A stretch of 64,000 nt of DNA, taken from positions 1 through 64,000 of the forward strand of contig JBHEQT010000008.1 of assembly GCA_046530785.1 (NCBI GenBank). The letters run 5' to 3'. The notes below the pieces were generated by a model that ran no database searches, had not been told where the DNA came from, and saw nothing but the letters and a program-made list of their open reading frames with translations. Below, piece after piece: positions 1-15,852 of the stretch. Source of the DNA: Arsenophonus sp046530785 (GTDB lineage: Bacteria; Pseudomonadota; Gammaproteobacteria; Enterobacterales; Enterobacteriaceae). How positions within the stretch are numbered: position 1 is the stretch's first letter; each line of letters starts with the position of its first letter. A program made the translations under genes and the position numbers.

Positions 1-2768
1 AAATACTTTTTGTATCTTTGTTTGTTCATTGATAAGGTTAACAACCTATAAATTGATTTTTCTTATATCAAAATGAAGTTTTAATCTTTTTATTAAAAAT
101 TATAATTCTCGATCTATATCACTTATATTTTTATATATCCTTTTTATTTTAAAAGTAGTGTACTGTCTAGAGACAATAAAAATTAGATTTTTAAAAATTA
201 ACACACTATCTCCCGATAATTACGGATATATTTATAATCTCATAAAAATCAACTTCTAGTGTTTATAGTTTTTCTAAGAAAATTAAATCACAAACTGACA
301 CTGGTATTGTTAATTTTTTTAAAAAACAATTCTCAATGATTTTTGTGCTATACTCTTCTGAAATGAATCAGAAAAAATAAATATAAGGATTTAAATTCAA
401 TTAAATCTAGAAAGTATATAAGAATTAAGAAAATCTTTAACTTTAATCCTTATCTTTCTTCCATTAATCTTAATAAAACATTGGATAGATAAACTTATAT
501 ATTACTTAATATATAAGTTTAGTTAGAAGATGAACAAAATTTTTTTGATATTATAAAAATAATTTTTATTAATCAAAAATACAGAAAACATGCATTCCTT
601 TTATTACACCACAACCTTAAATCGTCAACCACACAGTTCATAGTATTTTATATAATATCCAGGGAGAGTCGATGATAAATTTATATTTATAACTTTATTG
701 GTTTTATTTTATGTAAATAATATAATCGATGAAAAAGTATTTTTGATCTCATTATTTTTATGTATTGTATAGTTAATATTTTCTTTATCTTAGTCTATTT
801 TCGATAGATTACTGATCTTCTCTATTTAGATGGATAATTATTCAAAATATATTTCTTTATTTTAAAAGAAATTTTATAGAATAGAGAGAAATTACATATA
901 TTAGAAATTATAATTCATTATTAAAGCTAAATTAGAGATAATTTAACAGAGTTTTAATTTCAGAAAAATAGAAACTATACTTTTATTTTTATACAAATAA
1001 GTAAAATTTTATTTTTTTTAATGAGATAATTCATACAAATTTTATTAAATAACTAATGATAATTATCATTATAATGGTTATTTATTTAGCTAACATGTTT
1101 TTAAAACAGTGGGAATAAAAATTAGATACAATTAATCTTGATAAGATCAATATATAGCTTAAAATTTATTATTGTTATATTTTTATATGTTTTCGCGTAT
1201 TTGTAATATTTATACTTTGTTATTTTTTATATCTTTTTAATTTTTTCGAAAAATCTATATTGAAAATACATTAATTAATAGTAAAAATAAACTTAGAATT
1301 TTAAGTTATACAATGTTTAAAGTAATTATAGTTTATTACTAAAATAGTAGTAAAACTTTTAAAATTAGCCTGTAAAATAATTAATAATGTCACTATTTTT
1401 AGATAGACTAGTAAACAAATTGATTTTTAAAAAATATGATCACTGATAGTATAAAATTATTAAAAGATTAAACATTGATTTTTTCAATAAAATGAATTCG
1501 AGAAAATTCTTTATTTTTTTCTTTATATATCTTTGGTTAATAGGAAAAATAAAAAAGGTCTCTTAGATATATACATCTATATCATTAATTGTTTATTTAG
1601 TTTATATTTCTCTTATTTTTAAACACGAATTTTATTTATCTATTTATATAAATAGATAAAAATTGATTTATGTACTTATATTTATAATACATCTTTTATA
1701 ATACTACAAAATTAGTTACTTAATTTATAGTTCAGAATTTAAAAAATTTCTACGCTAATGTTTAAAATATATATATAATTATTTAATTTTAAATTGTATT
1801 ACATAAGATATTTGATAAGTAAGAATTAATTATTTTTTATTTTTATTGCAGAAAATGAAAACTTATGCTTTTACGAGAAGAATATTAAAGATATTAAAGA
1901 TCATATTGTTATCTAATAATAATTTTATATTCTTTTATGAAACTCTATAAAACTAGTATATTTTTGAGATAGAGACTTTATATTATAAAATAAACAATAG
2001 CTTATTGTCTTACTTATTGATACAGTAATATTGTGTGTTGGGAAAATTAAAATAGATTGGTGTTTATAGTTAAAATAAGTTTAGAATAGTTTACGATGAA
2101 TATGGGAACGTATAGACTCGTTTTCAAAAGGTAATTTATAATTAAAGAATAACTCTATTAGTGGACATAATTGTTTTATTTCTATGAGACTGATTTCAGT
2201 TAGATGATGAATTATGGTTACTCTGGTATCTCTATAAAAATTTTAATATTTTGTAGGTGTTAGATAAAACTAAAATAGAATTTATAAAACGTGTAATTTT
2301 CTATAAATTACTACAGTTTCAATTTATGAGATCCTATATTAGTTATTAAATAGCACTAATATCGTGTTATTTTTTATTAATCTAAATAAATTTTAAAAAA
2401 ATTATCTTATATAATTATAAAAAATAATTTATCCATTCATTTAATGAATGAACTGTATTCAACTATCTTTACTTAGATAGATTATACTTAATTTTATGTA
2501 ATCTTTTAAATTTCTTTTCTTTATATTTGAAAATATCTACTTTATATAGATAGAAAAATATTTTTATCCTTTTAATTCTAAATTTGAATTTAGTATTTAT
2601 TAAAAACAATATTACTGTTAAATAATAATTTTACTAAACTATCCCCCTCTCTTTTGTTTTACTTAAACTTTGTTTACTTTACTTTCTTTATCTTGAAAAT
2701 CTTTGAACTATAATCTCTAAACAAACTAAAAATTTTACTCTAAAACTTAAAACATCTTCGGTGTTGTC
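1..2768. other. Gene desert downstream of 23S rRNA, no 5S gene
   Basis: About 2.8 kb of very A+T-rich sequence with no open frame that I can relate to a protein. In enterobacteria the 5S gene begins roughly 90 bases after the 23S gene. The first bases after the 23S 3' end (reading the minus strand from 2768 down to about 2720) still resemble the usual 23S-5S spacer (ACAACACCGAAGATGTTTT), but nothing resembling 5S follows. The desert probably holds fully eroded genes. Confidence 0.7.
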
Positions 2769-5755
<2,987 letters not shown>

Positions 5756-6000
5756 TCACAACCCGAAGGTGTTTCTGATCAAGATTATTTAAACTCATTA
5801 TTGAGATTAGTGAAATTATTTTTTAAAACGATCATCATAGTAACGTATTTAATAAAAGCTTTTTTGAATAGGTTTCTATTTTGTAAATTCCACTGATTAC
5901 ATTTGTTATGTAATACATGAGTCTAAAAAACTTAAAATTGAAGTTTTGAAAGTTTTTCCAAATTATAAATGATACATTGGATCGATTTTTAGTTTGTTTC

Positions 6001-6016
6001 AGATTGTTAAAGAGCA
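6001..6016 (-). promoter_or_regulatory. rRNA spacer boxA-like element before 23S
   Basis: The minus strand reads TGCTCTTTAACAATCT, the enterobacterial rRNA boxA-type sequence found in the 16S-23S spacer upstream of 23S. It is part of the Nus-dependent antitermination/processing signal. Its preservation between tRNA-Ala and 23S supports a single functional rRNA transcript. Confidence 0.7.
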
Positions 6017-6091
6017 ATATTATTAGATAAAAAATATTTTACTAATTGTTTTTAAATAACCTTTTATATATTTTATGTTTTGCAACATGAT

Positions 6092-6164
6092 TGGAGCTAA
6101 GCGGGATCGAACCGCTGACCTCCTGCGTGCAAAACAGGCGCTCTACCATCTGAGCTATAGCCCC
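6092..6164 (-). tRNA. alaT: tRNA-Ala (anticodon UGC)
   Basis: A 73-nt cloverleaf on the minus strand beginning GGGGCTATAGCTCAG, with anticodon TGC inside TGTTTTGCACGCAGG and T-loop GGTTCGATCCC. It is almost identical to E. coli spacer tRNA-Ala. The acceptor end is TAGCTCC plus discriminator A, followed by ATC, so the 3' CCA is not encoded and must be added enzymatically. It lies in the 16S-23S spacer between tRNA-Ile and 23S. Confidence 0.97.
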
Positions 6165-6237
6165 ATTAAAATTTTATTTTAATCAGTATACCTCTCTATT
6201 GTAACCTTATTTTTTCAAAATACAATATAAATATTAA

Positions 6238-6311
6238 TAGGCCTGAGTGGATTTGAACCACCGACCTCACCCTTATCAGGGGTGTGCTCTAACCATCTGA
6301 GCTACAAGCCT
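6238..6311 (-). tRNA. ileT: tRNA-Ile (anticodon GAU)
   Basis: A 74-nt minus-strand tRNA starting AGGCTTGTAGCTCAG, with anticodon GAT in CCCCTGATAAGG and an acceptor 3' side ending CAGGCCT plus discriminator A. The next bases are TTAAT, so CCA is not genomically encoded, unlike most enterobacterial tRNAs. It sits directly after 16S in the classical Ile-Ala spacer arrangement. Confidence 0.97.
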
Positions 6312-6376
6312 AATGATACCTTCTATTCAATTTTATCAGACAATTTGTGTGAGCACTCACATTCCATCTATTTAAA

Positions 6377-7920
<1,544 letters not shown>

Positions 7921-8018
7921 AAAAATATTGATGCTCAAAAAGTACTTGACTTCTATTCATTATGAATTAACTGTTTTGTCACTCTTCAAGATTTAATCTT
8001 CAATTTAATGATGTCTTG

Positions 8019-8059
8019 CGAGTGCCCACACAGATTGTCTGATTAATTGTCAAAGAACG
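8019..8059 (-). promoter_or_regulatory. rRNA leader antitermination/processing region (boxA)
   Basis: On the minus strand, about 100-140 nt before 16S, the leader reads GTTCTTTGACAATT (boxA-like), then a segment ending TGTGTGGGCACTCG. This is the conserved enterobacterial rrn leader bound by Nus factors and used for RNase III processing. I could not identify a confident P1/P2 promoter further upstream in 8060-8379. Confidence 0.7.
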
Positions 8060-8379
8060 TAAGACTTTTATCTAGAAGTGGATATTTATTTATTTTTTTA
8101 CTTTAATTCATTTTTATTCTTTATAATTGTTAATTATTGAATAAATATATACAACAGATTAGTATCATACTTTAGTTTTTTTAAACTAACAACTATTATT
8201 TACATTTTTTTATTAAAATACTTATTTATTGAATTAATTTTTAATTGATAGTATTGCTACTATTCGTTAATGATATAACTTATAACGATCTTTAATTATT
8301 AATGGTTATTGAATTTTTATAATTCTATTAAATAGAAAAATATTCTCTCTTTAATTAAAAATTAATAATTTAATTATAT
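8060..8379. other. Spacer between clpB and the rRNA leader
   Basis: A+T-rich intergenic sequence of 320 bases. The rRNA promoter should lie here on the minus strand, but no clear -35/-10 pair with a G+C-rich discriminator is visible. No gene is seen. Confidence 0.5.
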
Positions 8380-10959
8380 TCATTGCTTAATAATAATAAC
8401 ACTGTTTTTAACATCTAAAATTACTTCTTTTTCTGGAGATAATTTTCCTGATAAAATGTATTTAGCCAATGGATTTTCTATTTCTTGTTGAATTGCGCGT
8501 TTTAAAGGACGTGCTCCAAATACTGGATCAAATCCTTTTTCAGTCAATTTTTTTAATGCCGCTGGCATGATTTTTATTTTATAGTCTTGCTCTTCCATAC
8601 GTTTATATAAACGTGATAATTGGATTTTCGCAATTTCTATAATTTGCTCTTTATTAAGTGGGTGGAATACAACAACTTCATCAATACGATTAATAAATTC
8701 TGGTCGAAAACTACGAATGACTACTTCCATAACATTTTTTTTCATTTCTTCATAACTCAAACTAATAAAGCGTTCTTGGATCAAATCAGATCCTAAGTTT
8801 GATGTCATAATTACAACTGTATTACGAAAATCGACTGTTCTTCCATGCCCATCAGTTAAACGTCCATCATCTAAAACCTGCAACAAAATATTAAAAACAT
8901 CGGAATTCGCTTTTTCAATTTCATCAAGTAAAATAACAGAATAAGGGCGGTGTCGAATTGCTTCTGTTAAATAACCACCTTCCTCATATCCTACATAACC
9001 TGGAGGTGCTCCAATTAGTCTGGAGACAGTATATTTTTCCATAAATTCGGACATATCGATGCGCACCATCGCATCATCACTATCAAATAAAAAATTTGCT
9101 AATACCTTGCATAACTCAGTTTTACCAACACCAGTAGGACCTAAAAATAAAAATGAACCAATAGGACGATTTGGATCTGATAATCCAGCACGATTACGAC
9201 GAATAGCATTCGATACTGCATTAACAGCCTCATTCTGACCAATGACACGATTATGCAGATCTTCCTCCATATGAAATAATTTTTCACGTTCACTTTCTAA
9301 CATTTTTGAAACAGGAATTCCTGTCCATCGAGATAATATTTCAGCGATCTCAACATCAGTTACTTTATTACGCAACAACTTCATAGTTTTATTTTCCGTT
9401 TTGGTAGCAATTTCAAGTTGTTTTTCTAGTTCAGGAATTTTACCATATTGTAATTCTGACATTTTAGCTAAATCACCACTACGCCTAGCTTGTTCCAATC
9501 TTATACGTGTATTTTCTAATTCTGTTTTTATCTTCTGTGTCCCAATAAGTTCTTCTTTTTCCGCTTTCCAATCTTTTTCTAAATCTGAATATTCCCCTTC
9601 TTTTTCCATTAGTTCTTCTTCTAACATTTCGAGCTGCTTTTTACTAGCTTCATCAGTTTCTTTTTTTAGTGCTTGTTGTTCAAGTTTTAATTGAATAATC
9701 CGACGCTCTAAACGATCAAGTGATTCTGGTTTAGAATCCATCTGTATCCGTAAACTAGCACCTGCTTCATCAATTAAATCTATTGCTTTATCAGGGAGCA
9801 TACGATCAAAAATATAACGATTTGATAAATTGGCAGCAACAACGATAGCAGGATCTGTTATTTCTACATGATGATGTAGCTCATAACGTTCTTTTAATCC
9901 TCTTAATATTGCTATAGTGTTCTGAACAGTAGGTTGATCTACATAAACTTTTTGAAAACGACGTTCTAATGCCGCATCCTTTTCAATATATTGACGATAT
10001 TCATCAATTGTAGTTGCGCCAACACAATGTAATTCTCCTCGTGATAGTGCCGGTTTTAACATATTGCTAGCATCCATCGAACCTTCACCTTTACCTGCAC
10101 AAACCATAGTATGTAATTCATCGATAAAAAGAATTACATTTCCTTCTTTTTTATATAAATTATTCAAAACTGCTTTTAATCTTTCTTCAAATTCTCCTCG
10201 ATATTTTGCACCAGCCAGCAAAGCAGCCATATCTAAAGATAGAACTCGTTTATTTTTTAGCCCTTCAGGTACTTCACTATTAATAATTCGTTGAGCAAGA
10301 CCTTCAACAATTGCAGTTTTACCTACCCCAGGTTCACCAATTAAAACTGGATTATTTTTTGTTCGTCGCTGGATGATTTGTATTGTTCGTCGGATCTCTT
10401 CATCTCGTCCAATAACAGGATCTAGTTTACCTTGTTCAGCTCTTTGAGTTAAATCAATTGTATATTTTTTAAGTGCTTGACGTTGTTCTTCAGCACCTTG
10501 ATCAGTAATATTTTCACCACTACGCATTTTTTCTATCGCCTTTTCTATATTTACTTTATTTGCTCCCATTGTTTTAAGTGTATCTGAAAGGGAGGTTTTT
10601 ATATCAAAAATTGCCAAAAGAAATAGTTCTGAAGAAATAAAGATATCACCTCTCTGTCGTGCAAACTTATCACATAAATTTAAATGATAAATAAGATCAC
10701 TTGATAGCTGAATATCGTCAACAGTCCCAATCTTATGCACTTTCGGTAATGTATTGAGAATATCATTTAATTTTTTAGTAAATTGAATGATATTAATTTC
10801 TATTGATATCAATAAAGAACGTAAGGTACTACCTTCTTGTTCTAACAAGGAAATGAACAAATGTATTGGTTCAATAAATTGATTATTTTGTCCAAATGCT
10901 AAAGATTGAGAATTAGTTAGTGCTTGTTGAAATTTGTTGGTAAGATGATCTAAAAACAT
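8380..10959 (-). CDS. clpB: ClpB disaggregase (Hsp104-family AAA+ chaperone)
   Basis: A hexameric cytosolic ATPase that, in the known family, works with DnaK/DnaJ/GrpE to pull proteins out of aggregates. At 859 residues it matches the usual length (E. coli 857). In order: N-terminal Clp repeat domain (about 1-145); first AAA+ domain with Walker A GEPGVGKT near 206 and Walker B VILFIDE; a long charged coiled-coil middle domain (about 405-530) rich in Glu and Lys; second AAA+ domain with Walker A GPTGVGKT near 606 and the pore motif GYVGYEEGG. I place the start at 10959 (MFLDHLTNKF), because enterobacterial ClpB begins MRLDRLTNKF and AGAGGT sits just upstream; an in-frame ATG 18 bases earlier is less likely. 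A Met lies near residue 148, where E. coli ClpB has its internal start for a short form. Neighbours rRNA and rluD match E. coli; pgeF between them is eroded. Confidence 0.97.
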   Translation of the reverse strand: MFLDHLTNKFQQALTNSQSLAFGQNNQFIEPIHLFISLLEQEGSTLRSLLISIEINIIQFTKKLNDILNTLPKVHKIGTVDDIQLSSDLIYHLNLCDKFARQRGDIFISSELFLLAIFDIKTSLSDTLKTMGANKVNIEKAIEKMRSGENITDQGAEEQRQALKKYTIDLTQRAEQGKLDPVIGRDEEIRRTIQIIQRRTKNNPVLIGEPGVGKTAIVEGLAQRIINSEVPEGLKNKRVLSLDMAALLAGAKYRGEFEERLKAVLNNLYKKEGNVILFIDELHTMVCAGKGEGSMDASNMLKPALSRGELHCVGATTIDEYRQYIEKDAALERRFQKVYVDQPTVQNTIAILRGLKERYELHHHVEITDPAIVVAANLSNRYIFDRMLPDKAIDLIDEAGASLRIQMDSKPESLDRLERRIIQLKLEQQALKKETDEASKKQLEMLEEELMEKEGEYSDLEKDWKAEKEELIGTQKIKTELENTRIRLEQARRSGDLAKMSELQYGKIPELEKQLEIATKTENKTMKLLRNKVTDVEIAEILSRWTGIPVSKMLESEREKLFHMEEDLHNRVIGQNEAVNAVSNAIRRNRAGLSDPNRPIGSFLFLGPTGVGKTELCKVLANFLFDSDDAMVRIDMSEFMEKYTVSRLIGAPPGYVGYEEGGYLTEAIRHRPYSVILLDEIEKANSDVFNILLQVLDDGRLTDGHGRTVDFRNTVVIMTSNLGSDLIQERFISLSYEEMKKNVMEVVIRSFRPEFINRIDEVVVFHPLNKEQIIEIAKIQLSRLYKRMEEQDYKIKIMPAALKKLTEKGFDPVFGARPLKRAIQQEIENPLAKYILSGKLSPEKEVILDVKNSVIIIKQ

Positions 10960-11248
10960 AATACCTCTAAAATACAATTAAAATCAATTATGTAGATTAT
11001 ATAAGATTCAATCTTACATTAATTTAAGTTTTTTAATAAAAATAACTTAAATCTTTAATAATAATTAATTTTATTAAATGTTTTATATAAATCAAATCAA
11101 TGATGTCATCTGCATTCGTTCTTTGTTACGGTATCATCAGATATAACGAGATTCACTAAGTAAATAATAATCTGTATTGTATAGAATTCATAAAATTCGA
11201 TAAATTTAAAACGTGCTACTAAGTAAATATTAAAAATGTTACCTTCTT
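10960..11248 (-). pseudogene. pgeF: Possible remnant of pgeF (yfiH) C-terminus
   Basis: In enterobacteria pgeF lies between rluD and clpB on this strand. Here no open frame remains. Around 11090-11190 the minus-strand translation, allowing stops and frame changes, gives scraps such as YNTDYYLLSESRY and RNKERMQMTSLI, which loosely track the PgeF C-terminus (a CTY..FFSYRRD..TGRMAS pattern). The match is weak and rests mostly on synteny. The family enzyme is a peptidoglycan-editing/polyphenol-oxidase-like hydrolase. Confidence 0.3.
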
Positions 11249-11277
11249 ATTATCATAGTCATAACGACTATGATAAT
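11249..11277. repeat. Perfect inverted repeat, 12-bp arms, 5-nt loop
   Basis: ATTATCATAGTC, loop ATAAC, then GACTATGATAAT, followed by TTTT on the plus strand. It stands between clpB and rluD (both minus strand), inside the eroded pgeF interval. It could be a weak terminator or a relic hairpin. Confidence 0.7.
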
Positions 11278-11823
11278 TTTGGATTACCACTAATAAAAAC
11301 ATTTTTTACTTTAGTATTTATTTTAAAGTTTTCTGAATTAATTATCTATCTAGTAGAGAATATATAGAAAAAATTCTTACTTTAAATTGTTTTATTAGTT
11401 TTTCAGAAAACCATTAAAAACTTTTTTGCAAACTTTAGCATATTTGACAGAAATCTCTATATCTTATTTGTTAAAATAATAAAGAAAAAATCTGTGTAGT
11501 CATTAGGACAACCAACATACACTTCTCCTTGTATCACGAACGGTTTGTAGCATTTTCTTCTAAATTATTATTGTTTTGGAAAAATCGATAATATGAAATT
11601 TATATACTTTATTAATATAGAAAAATTATTCTATAATTGCGAAATCTTCATTAACTTATTTTAATTTATTTCACTAGATTTTATCACTTAAAGAGATATA
11701 CAGGAATAAATAAAACTTTTATAAGATGACAAAATTATTGCTATTTAAAATTATTTATTTTTTTACAAACTATGAGTTTCTCTGTTTAACATTCAGTACC
11801 AAATAACATTAATTTATCTATTA
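11278..11823. other. Eroded spacer between clpB and rluD
   Basis: About 550 A+T-rich bases, presumably the rest of the former pgeF gene. No protein fragment is recognisable and no clear promoter for clpB can be assigned. Confidence 0.5.
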
Positions 11824-12798
11824 TTAATCTATTTTATCTTTATGCATCACTGCATCTTCTTTTAGTATATTAATTAACATTAGCATATCTGCAGGAATAT
11901 CTAGATTCCATTCCATTTCAATACCTGTGCTAGGGTGACATAAACGTAACATAGCGGAATAGAGTGCCTGACGATCAAAATTCTTCATAATTTTACGGAA
12001 TTCTTTTGAAACATCTTTTAATAAATATTGACGAGTACCATATACTGGATCGCCAACTAAAGGATGATTTATATGTGCCATATGAACTCGAATTTGATGT
12101 GTTCTACCGGACTCTATCCGTACCCTGATTCTGGTATGAGCTCGAAAATTCTCTATTACCTGATAATATGTAACAGCTATCTTTCCCATTGGATCAATAG
12201 CCATATGTGTTCTTTTAATTGGATGACGAGCAATAGGTTTATTTATCATTCCACCAACAATCATACGACCATTTACCACAGCTTCATATTCACGTGTAAT
12301 TTTTTTTAGTTGTAAAGCTTTTAGCAAATAAATTTGAGCGGATATTGTTTTCGCAATAACCATTAATCCAGTAGTATCTTTATCAAGCCGATGAACAATT
12401 CCTGCTCTTGGAACATTAATAATTTCAGGATAGCGATATAAAAGTGCATTTAGTACTGTTCCATCTGAATTTCCTGCACCTGGATGAACCACTAAATTAC
12501 GAGGTTTATTAATGACAAGAATTTCTTCATCTTCATAAACAATATTTAATAGAATATTTTGTGGCTGCCAATTCATATTTTCTTCAATCAATGCATTAAT
12601 GGAAATTTGTTCATAACCAAATACTTTTTTTTTCGGCCTATTTATGATCTTACTATTTACCTGCACTCTATTATTTAAAATCCATTCTTTTATTTTTGAT
12701 CGAGAATACTTAGGAAATAATTTAGCTATTGCTTGGTCTAAGCGTTGGCCAAGTTGCGATTTTAAAATTTGTGAATGAAGTTGTAATTGTTGAGTCAT
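11824..12798 (-). CDS. rluD: 23S rRNA pseudouridine synthase D
   Basis: In E. coli, RluD makes pseudouridines 1911, 1915 and 1917 in helix 69 of 23S rRNA and matters for subunit joining. The 324-residue product matches the family length (E. coli 326). An S4 RNA-binding domain occupies about residues 15-75 (LGQRLDQAIAKLFPKYSRSKI). The catalytic pseudouridine synthase domain follows, with GIVHRLDKDTTGLMV near 135-150; the Asp in HRLDKDT is the expected nucleophile. Further RluA-family motifs include SGRTHQIRVHMA and HPLVGDPVYG. It is divergent from bamD with about 130 bp between the two starts, as in E. coli. No strong ribosome-binding site precedes the ATG. The frame is intact and no key residue is missing. 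Confidence 0.97.
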   Translation of the reverse strand: MTQQLQLHSQILKSQLGQRLDQAIAKLFPKYSRSKIKEWILNNRVQVNSKIINRPKKKVFGYEQISINALIEENMNWQPQNILLNIVYEDEEILVINKPRNLVVHPGAGNSDGTVLNALLYRYPEIINVPRAGIVHRLDKDTTGLMVIAKTISAQIYLLKALQLKKITREYEAVVNGRMIVGGMINKPIARHPIKRTHMAIDPMGKIAVTYYQVIENFRAHTRIRVRIESGRTHQIRVHMAHINHPLVGDPVYGTRQYLLKDVSKEFRKIMKNFDRQALYSAMLRLCHPSTGIEMEWNLDIPADMLMLINILKEDAVMHKDKID

Positions 12799-12929
12799 AA
12801 ACTTATTTACAATGAAATTTATACTTCAAGAAAAATATCTTTTTAAATTAAAATATTTGTTATGATAATTTATAATCTTTTATCAAGATTTATTAGATTT
12901 TTCATAAAACATTCAAAGGAATCAAACAC

Positions 12930-13670
12930 GTGATTGTATATATAAAATATTTTCTAGCAGAATCCGTATTCTGTTTACTTTTTGCTGGGTGCTCCATCAA
13001 TAAAAATATTACACCAAAAATCTCTTCTACTGATACTGATATTTACGTAAATAGTCAAGAGAAACTAAAAAGTGGTAATTATAAAGGAGCAATAAAATTA
13101 TTAGAAGATCTAAATAATCGTTATCCATCTGGTCCTTATTCCCAACAGATTCATTTAGATATGATTTATACCTACTATAAATTATCCGAACTAACATTAG
13201 CGATAGAAACAATTAACCGATTTATTCGCTTTAATTCAACACATCCTAATATTGACTATGTTTTATATATGCATGGCATTATAGTACAATCTTTAGATAA
13301 TAGTGCACTACAAGATTTTTTTGGTGTTGATCGTTCAGATTGCGATCCTAAATATGCTATCATAGCCTTTAAAGATTTTAACCAACTGGTTCATTTTTAT
13401 CCAAATAGTATTTATGCAACAGATGCTAATAAACGTTTAATTTTTCTAAAAGATCGTTTAGCAAAGCATGAAGAAGCGATTATTAAATATTATAATGAAC
13501 GTGGCGCTTATGTTGCTGTTATTAATCGAACAGAACAAATTCTAAAAAATTTTCCTGATACCCAATCAACACGTAATGCACTAAAATATATGGAAATAGC
13601 CTATAATAAATTAGGATTAACTCAGGAAAAAAACAAAGTTAGAAAATTAATTGAAGCTAACGATGGATAA
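12930..13670 (+). CDS. bamD: BamD outer-membrane assembly lipoprotein
   Basis: An essential lipoprotein of the BAM complex that, with BamA, inserts beta-barrel proteins into the outer membrane. The 246-residue product (E. coli 245) begins with a short lipoprotein signal peptide ending in the lipobox LFAGC, so Cys21 should be lipidated. The rest is helical TPR-like sequence with the family segments LDNRYP-like (DLNNRYPSGPYSQQ), DRFIRFNSTHPNIDYV, FFGVDRSD and LIFLKDRLAKHE. The start is GTG at 12930, with AAAGGA nine bases upstream; it gives the right N-terminal length compared with E. coli. BamD retention implies an outer membrane with barrel proteins. A stem-loop with a T-run follows at 13749-13800. 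Confidence 0.96.
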   Translation: MIVYIKYFLAESVFCLLFAGCSINKNITPKISSTDTDIYVNSQEKLKSGNYKGAIKLLEDLNNRYPSGPYSQQIHLDMIYTYYKLSELTLAIETINRFIRFNSTHPNIDYVLYMHGIIVQSLDNSALQDFFGVDRSDCDPKYAIIAFKDFNQLVHFYPNSIYATDANKRLIFLKDRLAKHEEAIIKYYNERGAYVAVINRTEQILKNFPDTQSTRNALKYMEIAYNKLGLTQEKNKVRKLIEANDG

Positions 13671-13748
13671 AACAGAAAAATAATCGTTTAAAGTTATTCG
13701 TTAATAACAAGTTAAGGTTTAACTTAACTTTTAAAGCGATAAAAATAA

Positions 13749-13800
13749 ATTTATATAATATAGTACTTATACTATATTATATAAATAGTAAGTATTTTTT
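13749..13800 (+). terminator. Probable bamD transcription terminator
   Basis: A 17-bp perfect inverted repeat (13749-13765 and 13770-13786) with a 4-nt loop CTTA, followed a few bases later by a run of seven T (about 13794-13800). It lies about 80 bp after bamD. The stem is entirely weak pairs apart from one G-C, so termination strength is uncertain. Confidence 0.55.
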
Positions 13801-15852
13801 TGATAATACATCACCAATTCCTTAATTATTTTAGTGAAAAAAAATTGATTAAGATTACTTTTTGTTATTTATCTATATTTTGAAAACATCTTAATTAAAT
13901 AAATAATAAATTAGATAGAGATCTAATATTTAGTACCATAAGTAGGGTACATAGAAAATTACACCTGCTATTTTTATTTTATATTGAAAATATTTAAATA
14001 AATTTAATAAGATAACGAATTTCTTTAAGTAAATAATTATTTTTATATTTGTTATAAAAGATCCTCAAAAATTTTGTAGATGATAAATACTCATATATTT
14101 CATTTGATAAATGAATAAATAAAATTTATGATTAGAAGTTTTTTAAATTTATTATAATATATATATTAATAATATTAAATTATATATTTTATTTTTTATT
14201 TTTGTTTATAATAAATTATCGGTTTAAAATGATATAAAATAAAGAGTAAAATAAAACTTAGGATAGATTTTCTTACTGTTTTAGTCACATTCATTAAAAG
14301 TTATTTTTTCTTAAAAATTATTAATAATCGTTTATTTAGATAGTAACTCTTCTTCTGGTTTTAATAATATTTCTTGTATAGTTATAAGAAATATGGTTAT
14401 CATAATTAGAATAGATCGAAAAGATCGACATTTTTGAACTGTTTCATTTATACAGTAAAACCAATTTTTTGTATCTATTTTTTAGTTTAATGTATCAAAG
14501 ATCGATGATTTATGCTTAATAACAGTAAAGAGACTTTTCGATCAAAAACTGATTAATATCCTTATTTAAGGTAATATTTTTTAAAAATATTATTAATATA
14601 ATCTTTTCTTATTTTTTTTTAACTTAACAATTATTTTTGATCTTTATTTTGTTTTGTAATCAGAGTAGTAATATAAAACAGTTATAATATCTACAATAAT
14701 TTTTACAGTTTTTCGTTGTTAAAAAACAATTCACTTATTGATCTATATAACTAATATATTATAAAAAATTTTCTTTTTAAAAAATAGTTTCTAGAAAAAC
14801 TAAAATATTCCTCTAAAAAATTGACAGAATTTTAAATAAATAAGGATTTCTTCATAATGCCAGGAGGCAGGAAAAGGATTAAATTCAGTATTTTCTTATT
14901 TTTCAAACAAATAATCAGTTTTTTTCTTAAAAGAATATGAGAGATTAATCAATTTTCTTTTTTGAAAAAAAATCTTCACTTATTATTTTGGTTCTTTAAG
15001 TTTCTAAAAAATCATGCAAATATAAATATAGATAATACTCATTTAATTTTTTCTATAAATTTAGAGAGATAAAATAGAAAATTTTGATCAAGCTTCATTT
15101 TTATAAAAAATAGAAATATATCTTTTTTGAAAAAATAAATATTGAAGTAATAACTTGATTGGTCTTATTTAAAAAATTTAGAAAAGTTTATCTGTATGAT
15201 TAAAAAATCATTTATTACCAATAGATTCACAAATAAAAAAATCCATCTATATTCTATTAAATTAATAGTGTATCCAATCCAGATTATTAATCATAAAAAC
15301 CATAAAAATTACAAAATCAATTTAATAACTAAATGAAAAAAATCCCTAAATAAGTTTTTATACTATCTTCTTTTTAAAATAAAAGATAGTATAAATTATG
15401 TGTTATTATAGCAAAATTTTTATTAAAAATTTGTAATAAATAATTTTTCTAGAACTCTTTTAAAGAGTATAATAAATTTTTATTTATACCTTGCAAAGAA
15501 GGAATAGTTAATATTCAGTTCTCTATTTTAGTTAATTCATTAAATATAGATGGTGATAACCTTTAAAATATTCTTTATTTTAGTTGAAATAAAGTAGGTT
15601 AGTTTTAATCGTATTCTACTTTTAGAAAATTTTATTTCAGTGGAAAATTTACAATATTTGTGTTTATCATTTACTATAAAATCTTTCACTTTAAACTATA
15701 GGTATAAATACATTTGTTTATTAATCATTCTCTACTATTAATAACTAAAGTAATTTTAGTGTAATAAATTATTTTAATAAATCAATTTATTTAAAGTATG
15801 GAAGAAATATTAAATAGAAAAATTGAAAAGTGTTGTTATATAGTTGAAATTT

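Noticed and set aside
1056..1075. TGATAATTATCATTATA, resembling a Fur box, also present near 23065.
   Set aside because: Seventeen-base matches between two A+T-rich sites are expected by chance at this composition, and neither lies at a promoter of a retained gene.
12064..12309. Plus-strand open frame over rluD, and similar frames over clpB, alaS, proB, gpsA and waaC.
   Set aside because: Shadows of the real genes in other frames.
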